From Candidatus Paceibacter sp. (GTDB lineage Bacteria > Patescibacteriota > Minisyncoccia > UBA6257 > HR35): a stretch of 5,369 nt of DNA. The stretch is taken from assembly GCA_023255765.1 (NCBI GenBank), contig JAGDVT010000043.1, forward strand, positions 1-5,369, given 5' to 3'. Position numbers and translations under genes: made by a program. The notes under the pieces were generated by a model. That model was given only the letters and a program-made list of their open reading frames with translations. It did no database searches and had not been told where the DNA came from. Positions 1 through 5,369 of this stretch are shown here, piece after piece (position 1 is the first letter of the stretch; each line of letters begins with the position of its first letter).

Positions 1-34
1 CTCGCGTCAAAGCGAGGCAGGTCAAGAGGTATAT
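1..34. other. GC-rich edge fragment with a small hairpin, unassigned
   Basis: This 34-base stretch is about half G+C, far above the protein genes, and like the tRNA that follows. CTCGC (1-5) can pair with GCGAG (12-16) around a 6-base loop. It may be the 3' end of a structured RNA cut by the window edge. It does not fit a tRNA T-arm, because the loop lacks TTC at the right place, and I could not match it to 5S rRNA, tmRNA, SRP RNA or RNase P RNA from memory. One forward frame stays open into the tRNA, but it uses CGC/CGG arginine codons unlike the AGA-rich genes here, so I do not call it coding. Confidence 0.25.
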
Positions 35-106
35 GCGGCGGTAGTTCAGCGGTAGAACGCCTGCTTCCCAAGCAGGAGGTCGCGGGTTCAAATCCCGTCC
101 GCCGCT
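35..106 (+). tRNA. tRNA-Gly, anticodon CCC
   Basis: A complete cloverleaf of 72 bases. The acceptor stem pairs 35-41 with 99-105 (seven G-C pairs). The D stem is 44-47 with 55-58. The anticodon stem is 60-64 with 72-76 around the loop TTCCCAA (65-71), so the anticodon is CCC at 67-69, which reads glycine GGG. The T stem is 82-86 with 94-98 (one G-T pair) and the T loop is TTCAAAT. The discriminator base is T106, followed by CAAA, so the 3' CCA is not encoded and must be added after transcription. The next gene, nine bases on, encodes the enzyme family that does this. The very high GC content against an AT-rich background is ordinary for tRNA. Confidence 0.97.
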
Positions 107-115
107 CAAATATAT

Positions 116-1606
116 ATGAATCCAGAAAAACAAAAATTGAAAAAAGAAAATAAAATTTTGAGCAAAATACCAAAAGAAGTGAAAGAAGTATGGTTTAAAT
201 TAATTGAAAATGGTTTTGAGGCATATCTAGTAGGTGGTTGTGTCAGAGATTTAATATTGAAAAGAAAACCAAAAGATTGGGATATAACAACAAATGCTAA
301 ACCAGAAGAGATACAAAAAATATTTCCTAATAGTTTTTATGAAAATAGATTCTTTACAGTAGGAGTAAAAACTAATTCTAAAGATCCAACTTTAAAAGTA
401 ATAGAAATTACAACATTTAGAGAAGAAGGACAATATTCAGATTATAGACATCCAGATGAAGTAAGATTTGCAGAAAAACTAGAAGATGATTTAAAAAGAA
501 GAGATTTTACAATAAATGCACTGGCAATGGACATAAATGGAAAAATAATAGATATATACGGCGGACTAAATGATATAAAGTTAAGAGTTATAAGAACAGT
601 AGGCAAACCAGAAGATAGATTCAAGGAAGATCCTTTAAGAATGATGAGGGCTATAAGATTTGCATGTCAATTTGATTTTGAAATAGACGAAGAAACATTT
701 AATGCAATTAAAGAGAATTCAAATTTTATCCAATTTATAGCAAAGGAAAGAATAAGAGATGAATTTATAAAAATATTAATGAGCAAAAACGCAGTAAAGG
801 GAATAGAATTAATGAGAGAATCAGGCCTTTTATTAGAGATAATACCAGAACTTATACAATGTTATGGAGTTGAACAAAACAAACACCATAAATATGATGT
901 ATATACTCATCTTCTTAAATCTTTAGAATACGCAGTCAAGAAAAATTATTCTTTAGAAATAAGATTAGCTGCATTATTTCATGATATAGGTAAACCTCTT
1001 ACAAAACAAGGAGAAGGTCCTGATTGTACTTTTTATAACCATGAATTTGTAAGTGCTAAGATGACGAAAAATATTTTGACAAGACTAAGATTTCCCAAAA
1101 ATATTGTAGATAAGGTAGTTCATTTAGTTAAAAATCATATGTTTTATCTAGAAATAGATAAAGTAACAATGTCTGCAGTAAGAAGATTAGCAAGAAGGTT
1201 GGGATTAGAACATTTGGAAGACTTTTTTAAGTTAAGAGAAGCAGATAGAATAGGTTCAGGAGTACCTAAAGCAGTTCCATATAGATTAAGATATTTAAAA
1301 TATTTAATACATAAAGCACAAGTAGAACCTATAACCCCTAAAATGCTGAAAGTAAATGGAAATGATGTAATGCAAATCTTAAAAATACCATCTAGTCCTA
1401 AGGTAGGATGGGTTCTGAAAGCTTTATTAAATGAAGTAATAGATGATCCGAAGAAAAATGAAAGAGAATATTTACTTAAAAGAATTGAAGAATTAGGAAA
1501 ATTATCAGATGAAGAATTACAAAAATTAGCTTTAACAGGAGAAGAAAAAATAAAAGAAAAAGAAAAAGAGATAGATAAAGAGTTAAGAGAAAAATTTAAA
1601 GTATAA
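116..1606 (+). CDS. cca: CCA tRNA nucleotidyltransferase (class II, with HD domain)
   Basis: It adds C, C and A (or part of CCA) to tRNA 3' ends in the cytoplasm without a nucleic-acid template. Seen in the 496-residue product: the nucleotidyltransferase signature LVGG (38-41) and VRD (43-45), with metal-binding D54 and D56 in DWD; the flexible-loop region ending YSDYRHPDEVRF (108-118); RRDFTINA (128-135); the nucleotide-selecting EDPLR (171-175); and ERIRDEF (211-217). A metal-dependent HD phosphohydrolase domain follows (H265, H289-D290, H309), as in the E. coli enzyme. The C-terminus from about 463 is a Lys/Glu-rich helical extension, making it longer than the roughly 410 residues of E. 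coli Cca. The ATG start is the only in-frame Met before residue 138, but it has no Shine-Dalgarno motif and lies nine bases after the tRNA. A TTG at codon 8 or 15 is a weaker alternative. Sequence alone does not separate full CCA addition from A- or CC-only activity. Confidence 0.96.
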   Translation: MNPEKQKLKKENKILSKIPKEVKEVWFKLIENGFEAYLVGGCVRDLILKRKPKDWDITTNAKPEEIQKIFPNSFYENRFFTVGVKTNSKDPTLKVIEITTFREEGQYSDYRHPDEVRFAEKLEDDLKRRDFTINALAMDINGKIIDIYGGLNDIKLRVIRTVGKPEDRFKEDPLRMMRAIRFACQFDFEIDEETFNAIKENSNFIQFIAKERIRDEFIKILMSKNAVKGIELMRESGLLLEIIPELIQCYGVEQNKHHKYDVYTHLLKSLEYAVKKNYSLEIRLAALFHDIGKPLTKQGEGPDCTFYNHEFVSAKMTKNILTRLRFPKNIVDKVVHLVKNHMFYLEIDKVTMSAVRRLARRLGLEHLEDFFKLREADRIGSGVPKAVPYRLRYLKYLIHKAQVEPITPKMLKVNGNDVMQILKIPSSPKVGWVLKALLNEVIDDPKKNEREYLLKRIEELGKLSDEELQKLALTGEEKIKEKEKEIDKELREKFKV

Positions 1607-1711
1607 AATTATTATTTTATATAACTTTCTCTATAATAAATTTTTAATATAAAAAAAATTTTAGTAGTCTTAGCCGAACATATATACTTATATTACATCT
1701 ATTGAATTTAT

Positions 1712-1743
1712 TGACTAATAAAGACATATGTCCGAATAATACA
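1712..1743. repeat. Palindromic element, copy 1
   Basis: A 32-base element whose centre GACATATGTC (1723-1732) is a perfect 10-base palindrome. Aligned without gaps it matches the element at 1749-1780 at 25 of 32 positions. Its outer arms pair poorly (about 8 of 14 possible pairs), so it looks like a decayed copy of the second element. Confidence 0.7.
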
Positions 1744-1748
1744 ATCTT

Positions 1749-1780
1749 TGACTTATCAGGACATATGTCCGGATAGGTCA
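1749..1780. repeat. Near-perfect 32-base palindrome, copy 2
   Basis: The two 14-base arms (1749-1762 and 1767-1780) pair at 13 of 14 positions, counting one T-G wobble, with a single A/G mismatch, around the 4-base centre ATAT. The centre GGACATATGTCC (1759-1770) is a perfect 12-base palindrome. It starts 37 bases after copy 1. The flanks are TGAC on the left and GTCA on the right. Confidence 0.85.
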
Positions 1781-1811
1781 TCTTATTTATTTCTTATTAT
1801 ATTTTTGTTTT
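1749..1811 (+). terminator. Possible intrinsic terminator for the tRNA/cca transcript
   Basis: In plus-strand RNA the palindrome at 1749-1780 folds into a long hairpin with a 4-base loop, followed at once by a strongly T-rich run (1781-1811, including TTATTTATTTCTTATTAT and ATTTTTG). That is a plausible hairpin-plus-U-tract terminator, although it starts ~140 bases past the cca stop and the U-tract is interrupted. Read on the minus strand, the elements have no good U-tract after them, so a bidirectional role is less convincing. Confidence 0.45.
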
Positions 1812-3444
1812 AAAGAATTTTATTTATGATCCTGAAAACGATTAAAGAAACCAATATTAAAATAAATGCAAACACAAATACAAACAAAATCAAATTATAT
1901 ATACTTACAAGTTCAATATCAAAATTAATTAAATCTCCATCGAATGCTTTAAATATTTTTGTTCTAAATGGAAAATACCCTGATTTTTGAACTTCTAAAT
2001 AATAAAACCCTTCTGGTACGATAAAACTGTACTTCCCTTCCCTATCTGTAATTTGGGGATTATTTTGTAAATATTCTTTTGCATCCCATAATTCAAATAC
2101 TTTGCTTTTTTCATTAAATTTATAAAGATATACAAAAGCATTAGAAATTTTTCTTTCAATTAAAAATAAAATTTTTTCTTTTATACTACCTTTTTCTTTG
2201 ATATTTAATCCTACTTCAATTTTTTTATTGTGCAATTTTTTATAATAAATGTCAACTAAAACCTTAAAATAGCCTTCTTCTTTTGGGGTAATAAATTCAG
2301 CTCTATAAGTACCATCTTCATAAGGTCCGTTAAATTTGATTTCCTGAGTATTTTTATTATGACTATAATTCTGTTTTGTGATATTGCTAATAAGACCTTT
2401 TATGTAATTAAATAAATTTAATTTGCTTGATAAGTTAATTAATTCAATATCTCCTATTATTTTTTCTACTTCATATTTAGGTTTAACTATGAATGTAATT
2501 TTTTTATCAGTTGGCAAGTTATAGTAAATTAAAGGAATATAATCAGATTCTATAATTAAATAAGGTTTGATATAGATTTTTTCAATTTTTGCAAAAATAA
2601 ATTCTTCTGGAATTTGTTTAAAATCATTGATAGAAGGTAATCTAAAGGTAATTTCGCTTATTTTTCTTAAATCTTCCAAACTTTTAATTTTTAATATGTT
2701 AAATAAGTTTTTTAAGGCAGTAAACTTATTTAGTAAATCTTGAATTTTATCTGGCAGGGCCAAATAAGAAATTTCAGATATAGGTTTAATTTCTTTTTCA
2801 GGCTTTATTTCCTCTTTCGCAGGCAATTCAATTATAATTTTCGATTCTTTTTCAGGTTTTAAAAGAGGAGAGGTAATTTCTTTTTCAACCTCCGGAGGTT
2901 TAGATAATAATTGAATTAATAAATTTAATAAGCTATTAATATCAGTAGTGGTTGTAGTTTTAGTAGGATAAGCTATAGTTTGAGGAAGATAACTTCCTGA
3001 AACTTGAGGCAAACTAACACTTACTTTTCTCCATTCTGTTTTAACTTTACAATTACTACAATCAAAATTTATTTTACCTCCAGGACCACCTAAAATAATT
3101 GCATAACCAGAAAATTCTCCTGTATTTGGATTAATTTTTACATTATTAAAATCAATCCAACCTAAATTTTCTCCCCAAGCATAACCACTTAAATTGCCGT
3201 TACCATCATTAAAAACCCCACCATTTGTTGGACTTAAATTTATCCAACCATAATTTTCTGACCAAGCATAACCAATTAATTCATCATCGCAAACTCTAAC
3301 ATTACCATAAACAGGATCAAAATTCACCCAGCCAATATAATCTCCCCAAGCAAATTTAAAATTTCCATCTATAGATTTACAATTAGTAGCACCAAAAACA
3401 TAAATCGGTATTAAAAATAATGTTAATAATAAAAAACTTTTCAT
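1810..3444 (-). CDS. Secreted, membrane-anchored surface protein with GYAW-type repeats
   Basis: Function unknown; I recognise only the architecture. In the 544-residue product, residues 1-19 form a signal peptide (Lys2, then a hydrophobic core, likely cleaved after the VFGA region). Four aromatic repeats follow: FAWGDYIGWVNF (31-42), GYAWSENYGWINL (58-70), GYAWGENLGWIDF (87-99) and a degenerate GYAIILGGPGGKINF (113-127). Cysteines lie at 22, 52, 129 and 132. Next come a Thr-rich and then Pro/Lys/Glu-rich linker (about 155-222), a mixed region, an Ig-like stretch (about 371-415), and a carboxypeptidase-regulatory-like beta domain (about 427-512, with ITDREGKYSFIVPEGFYYLEV). One transmembrane helix (about 516-537) and a short basic tail end it, giving an outside body held in the membrane. 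The ATG overlaps the stop of the upstream gene and has no Shine-Dalgarno motif, so translation is probably coupled. From recall, similar proteins are common in Patescibacteria. Confidence 0.85.
   Translation of the reverse strand: MKSFLLLTLFLIPIYVFGATNCKSIDGNFKFAWGDYIGWVNFDPVYGNVRVCDDELIGYAWSENYGWINLSPTNGGVFNDGNGNLSGYAWGENLGWIDFNNVKINPNTGEFSGYAIILGGPGGKINFDCSNCKVKTEWRKVSVSLPQVSGSYLPQTIAYPTKTTTTTDINSLLNLLIQLLSKPPEVEKEITSPLLKPEKESKIIIELPAKEEIKPEKEIKPISEISYLALPDKIQDLLNKFTALKNLFNILKIKSLEDLRKISEITFRLPSINDFKQIPEEFIFAKIEKIYIKPYLIIESDYIPLIYYNLPTDKKITFIVKPKYEVEKIIGDIELINLSSKLNLFNYIKGLISNITKQNYSHNKNTQEIKFNGPYEDGTYRAEFITPKEEGYFKVLVDIYYKKLHNKKIEVGLNIKEKGSIKEKILFLIERKISNAFVYLYKFNEKSKVFELWDAKEYLQNNPQITDREGKYSFIVPEGFYYLEVQKSGYFPFRTKIFKAFDGDLINFDIELVSIYNLILFVFVFAFILILVSLIVFRIINKIL
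3064..3354 (-). other. GYAW repeat region of the surface protein
   Basis: It encodes residues 31-127: four units spaced about 26-29 residues apart, with pattern (G)YAW-x-E-N-x-GW-(I/V)-(N/D)-(F/L). The fourth has lost the tryptophans and is followed by DCSNCKV. Spacing and aromatic content suggest a small beta-sheet repeat domain, perhaps closed by the CxxC pair; the fold is my inference. Confidence 0.75.
3441..3444 (-). other. ATGA stop/start overlap joining two surface genes
   Basis: On the minus strand the ATG of the GYAW-repeat gene (3444-3442) shares bases with the TGA stop of the S74-domain gene (3443-3441). There is no Shine-Dalgarno motif just upstream. This points to termination-reinitiation coupling and a fixed production ratio for the two proteins. 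Confidence 0.85.
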
Positions 3445-5369
3445 AGAGTATTTGAAGATGTACTTTGTTTGTCTTCCTTTTTAATTTCATTATTTTGTAA
3501 ATTATTGTTTAAATCTATTCCATTTTTATTATCTTCGCTTGTTTCATTATTCGAATCATTAGTAGTACTTATATTGCCATTTTCAGTATTTGTAGAAGTA
3601 ATATTAGATGAACTTGTAGGAATGTTGTCTAATTGAGAAGGAGTATCTGTAGCGATATCTATTTTTGTATTTTCTAATTTATTTGAACCTGTGCTTGAAG
3701 CATAATTAGTAGAAGTTGCGGTAGTATTGGTAGATGTAGTATTTTGATTAATATTATTTGTATTACTAATATTACTATTGTTTAAGTTTTCACATTCTCC
3801 TTTTATCTTTTTCCATTCTCCGTTTTCGATCCATACACAATAAAGTTCACCTGTAAGTTGATCTTTCATTTGTATCTTATTTAAAATTTCAAGATTTTCA
3901 ATAGTAGCATTATTAACTTTTAATTTTTCAACAATCAATTCTTTAACATAATTTACAGTATCACTAACAAAATTTATAGTAGAAGTTGTTAAGCTTTGTA
4001 TCTTTTCTGTAATTGCTTTTACTCCCAATCCTATATAAGAAATAAATTTGTATAAATCAATAGATTTTTTATTTTCTCCTAAAATTTCTTTAGGTGCTTC
4101 TTCAGCAATCAATCCTATATGTAAAGAACTGCTACCCTCATTTAAATATCTATAACTATAAAACTTCATATTTTTAATATTTTCTAAAATTTCTGTAGTA
4201 CTTGCAATTTCATTTATATCTTTCTTTTCCTCTTTAGTAGATACTACATTAAAACTTTGAGCATAAACATTAGATTTTACTTTTAAATTACCATATTCAT
4301 CTATTTCTAAAATATTTTCTCCTAATTGATTTTTAATATATAAAGCCAAAGGAGAAGAAGTTGATTCAGTAATCCTAAACATATTTGAAAATACTAAATC
4401 TCCTACAGTTGTAGTAGCAGCATATAAATTGGCCCATCTAAATTCAGGAGCACCTAAAGAATAAATGTTATCGCTAAATGGTATGATATTTGAATTAATA
4501 TATCCTACAAAATTAATAGGAGTAGAAGTATTTGCACCTAAAGTAGTAGAGCCATAAACATATAATTTAGCAGAAGGAGTAGTTGTTCCTATGCCGATAT
4601 TACCAGATGAAATTGTTGTTCCGGTACCATCTATATTAGTTCCAAATATTATATTTCCTATATTTAATTGATAAGAAGCCGTAGAAGAAGGTGCATCAAT
4701 ATCATATCCTATTACTATATTTCTATTACCTGTTGTAATATTATCTCCTGCTTGATATCCTATTAATATATTTCCTGAGCCTCTATTTGAATATCCTGCT
4801 CTATAACCTATAATTGTTGAAGAAGAAAAAGAAGTGTTATAAGCTCCATATCCTGCACCACTTCCTATAGCTACATTTGCTGAACCTGTAACATTATAAT
4901 ACAAAGCATTATTGCCTATTCCTACATTATAATTAGTAGACGAAGCATAATACAAAGCATTATATCCTATTCCTACATTATAACCACCTGTAGTATTACT
5001 ATACAAAGCATTATATCCTATTCCTACATTATAACCACCTGTAGTATTACTATATCCTGTTTTATAACCTAAAAATGTATTAGTGCTTAAGAATCTTATT
5101 AAATCTTTTACTTCTATTAAATTAGATGGATTATTAGTACCTATTCCTACATATCCATATTCATTAACATATAATCCTAAACCATATTCACTTCCTCTAA
5201 TTAAAGCTGTACCTAATACATCTAATTTTGTTAATAAATTATTATTTGAAACTAAAATAGATGGCTTATTTTCATCTATCTTTCTTCTTTTTTCTATTCT
5301 CCATTCACGATTACCTGGTATTTCATCATATCCTACAACATATATACCTGTACTATCTACTGCTACTGA
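3441..5369 (-). CDS. Large surface fibre protein with GIG repeats and peptidase S74 domain, N-terminus missing
   Basis: The frame is open from the right edge, so the window shows only the C-terminal 642 residues; the TTG at 5006 is an internal Leu codon in a repeat, not a start. Residues 1-30 (AVDSTGIYVVGYDEIPGN, WRIEKR) resemble a beta-propeller blade of the delta-60/SBBP type. Then come GIGTNNPSNLIEV (75-87), about eight ~17-residue repeats (97-240), GIGTTTPSAKLYV (259-271), and LGAPEFRWANLYAATT (305-320). The intramolecular chaperone domain of the peptidase S74 family spans about 370-466. Its likely nucleophile is S377 with K382 five residues on; HIGLIAEEAP and a helical stretch follow. 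A helical region, a YCVWIENGEW module with C511 and C526, and an Asn/Ser/Thr-rich tail (527-642) end the protein. The known S74 role is to help trimeric fibres fold and then cut itself off. Secretion is inferred, since the N-terminus is not seen. Confidence 0.9.
   Translation of the reverse strand, partial: SVAVDSTGIYVVGYDEIPGNREWRIEKRRKIDENKPSILVSNNNLLTKLDVLGTALIRGSEYGLGLYVNEYGYVGIGTNNPSNLIEVKDLIRFLSTNTFLGYKTGYSNTTGGYNVGIGYNALYSNTTGGYNVGIGYNALYYASSTNYNVGIGNNALYYNVTGSANVAIGSGAGYGAYNTSFSSSTIIGYRAGYSNRGSGNILIGYQAGDNITTGNRNIVIGYDIDAPSSTASYQLNIGNIIFGTNIDGTGTTISSGNIGIGTTTPSAKLYVYGSTTLGANTSTPINFVGYINSNIIPFSDNIYSLGAPEFRWANLYAATTTVGDLVFSNMFRITESTSSPLALYIKNQLGENILEIDEYGNLKVKSNVYAQSFNVVSTKEEKKDINEIASTTEILENIKNMKFYSYRYLNEGSSSLHIGLIAEEAPKEILGENKKSIDLYKFISYIGLGVKAITEKIQSLTTSTINFVSDTVNYVKELIVEKLKVNNATIENLEILNKIQMKDQLTGELYCVWIENGEWKKIKGECENLNNSNISNTNNINQNTTSTNTTATSTNYASSTGSNKLENTKIDIATDTPSQLDNIPTSSSNITSTNTENGNISTTNDSNNETSEDNKNGIDLNNNLQNNEIKKEDKQSTSSNTL
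3444..3791 (-). other. Asn/Ser/Thr-rich low-complexity tail
   Basis: It encodes residues 527-642 of the fibre fragment. By hand count about 60% of residues are Asn, Ser or Thr, with no hydrophobic helix, lipobox or LPXTG-like motif. It looks like a disordered stalk or glycan-bearing segment, which is inference. No membrane anchor is visible at this end. Confidence 0.8.
3792..3839 (-). other. Two-cysteine YCVWIENGEW module
   Basis: It encodes residues 511-526, CVWIENGEWKKIKGEC, with a cysteine at each end; these are the only two cysteines in the fragment. A disulfide closing a small beta-hairpin is plausible outside the cell. I recall similar C-terminal modules in Patescibacteria surface proteins, unchecked. 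Confidence 0.6.
3972..4262 (-). other. Peptidase S74 intramolecular chaperone domain
   Basis: It encodes residues ~370-466. The opening STKEEKKDI fits the family pattern S-D-x-x-x-K-x-(D/N)-I, with Ser at 0 and Lys at +5. In the endosialidase-type members the Ser/Lys pair cuts just before this Ser. Then come NIKNMKFYSYRY, HIGLIAEEAPKEI and a helix GLGVKAITEKIQSL, in the usual order. Thr replaces the common Asp at +1. Confidence 0.85.
4650..5081 (-). repeat. Coding repeats, ~17 residues each (GIGYNALYSNTTG type)
   Basis: About eight units cover residues 97-240, with consensus N-V-x-I-G-Y-x-A-L/G-Y-S-N-T-T-G-G-Y. Examples are NTFLGYKTGYSNTTGGY, NVGIGYNALYSNTTGGY, NVGIGNNALYYNVTGSA and NILIGYQAGDNITTGNR. 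Regular Gly/Ile spacing suggests stacked beta-strands in a fibre, like the head repeats of trimeric adhesins and phage tail fibres. Units become less alike towards the S74 domain. Confidence 0.85.
4951..5052 (-). repeat. Exact 51-bp tandem duplication
   Basis: Bases 4951-5001 and 5002-5052 are identical over all 51 positions, which is 17 codons and frame-preserving. The unit before them (4900-4950) has the same register but only its first ~33 bases stay similar. Identity at silent positions points to a recent duplication or to gene conversion. Confidence 0.95.

Larger units (their letters stand above)
1607..1809. other. Convergent intergenic region with palindromic elements
   Basis: This 203-base gap lies between the 3' ends of the CCA-enzyme gene and the minus-strand surface gene. 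It is AT-rich with no ORF. The first ~55 bases are A/T runs. From 1666 to 1780 it holds two or three related palindromic elements, listed separately. As a convergent gap it needs no promoter, so these are more likely terminators or a repeat family than operators. Confidence 0.8.

Noticed and set aside
3..44. Forward open frame reading RVKARQVKRYMRR and stopping at TAG inside the tRNA
   Set aside because: It looks like a basic protein tail, but the stop lies inside the tRNA and the CGC/CGG codons do not fit the AGA-rich genes here. Coding is not supported without the left flank.
442..624. A 60-codon minus-strand open frame
   Set aside because: It lies wholly inside the cca gene, opposite its conserved RRDFTINA and YGG region, and its product resembles no protein. 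It is a shadow of the real gene.
1856..1896. Possible minus-strand promoter or extra gene in the A/T-rich 3' part of the surface gene
   Set aside because: The sequence encodes the hydrophobic transmembrane helix and basic tail in frame. Its AT-rich look comes from Phe/Ile/Leu codons.
2887..2900. 14-base perfect palindrome AACCTCCGGAGGTT with a GGAGG motif followed by TTG on the minus strand
   Set aside because: It falls in the Pro-Pro-Glu linker codons of the surface protein. An internal start here would give a protein lacking its signal peptide, so I take it as chance.
3441..5369. Phage tail-fibre module
   Set aside because: The S74 domain and repeats occur in phage fibres, but no other phage gene is present and the partner gene is a membrane-anchored surface protein, so a cellular surface role is more likely.

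Overview
The window is very AT-rich apart from its first ~106 bases. It reads like a small-genome bacterium of the Candidate Phyla Radiation (Patescibacteria, perhaps Parcubacteria-like). This is an inference from three things: no Shine-Dalgarno motif at the two visible starts, a tRNA without an encoded CCA end, and two surface proteins of a style I associate with that group (GYAWSEN-type repeats; GIG(T/Y)N repeats with an S74 chaperone domain). No in-frame TGA occurs in about 1,680 codons, so the standard bacterial code fits and the UGA=Gly code of Gracilibacteria/SR1 is unlikely.

Layout. (1) Positions 1-34 are a GC-rich scrap that may end an upstream structured RNA. (2) Positions 35-106 are tRNA-Gly(CCC), + strand. 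(3) Nine bases later, 116-1606 (+) encodes a class II CCA-adding tRNA nucleotidyltransferase with an HD domain. The tRNA depends on exactly this enzyme activity. (4) Positions 1607-1809 separate convergent genes and hold two related palindromic elements sharing the core GACATATGTC, plus a possible third decayed copy. The second palindrome is followed by a T-rich run and could end the rightward transcript. (5) Positions 1810-3444 (-) encode a secreted, C-terminally membrane-anchored protein with four aromatic GYAW-type repeats. (6) Positions 3441-5369 (-) encode the C-terminal 642 residues of a larger surface protein whose start lies beyond the window. It carries ~17-residue GIGYNALYSNTTG-like repeats, a peptidase S74 auto-processing chaperone domain with its Ser/Lys pair, a two-cysteine module and an Asn/Ser/Thr-rich tail.

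The two minus-strand genes form an operon, with the stop of the upstream gene overlapping the start of the downstream one (ATGA). They probably build one cell-surface structure: a long repeat-rich fibre that may self-cleave, plus a membrane-held partner. The strongest leads are the paired intergenic palindromes, an exact 51-bp tandem duplication in the fibre gene, and an S74 domain followed by a long unusual tail instead of ending the protein. I see no CRISPR array, transposase or prophage module.
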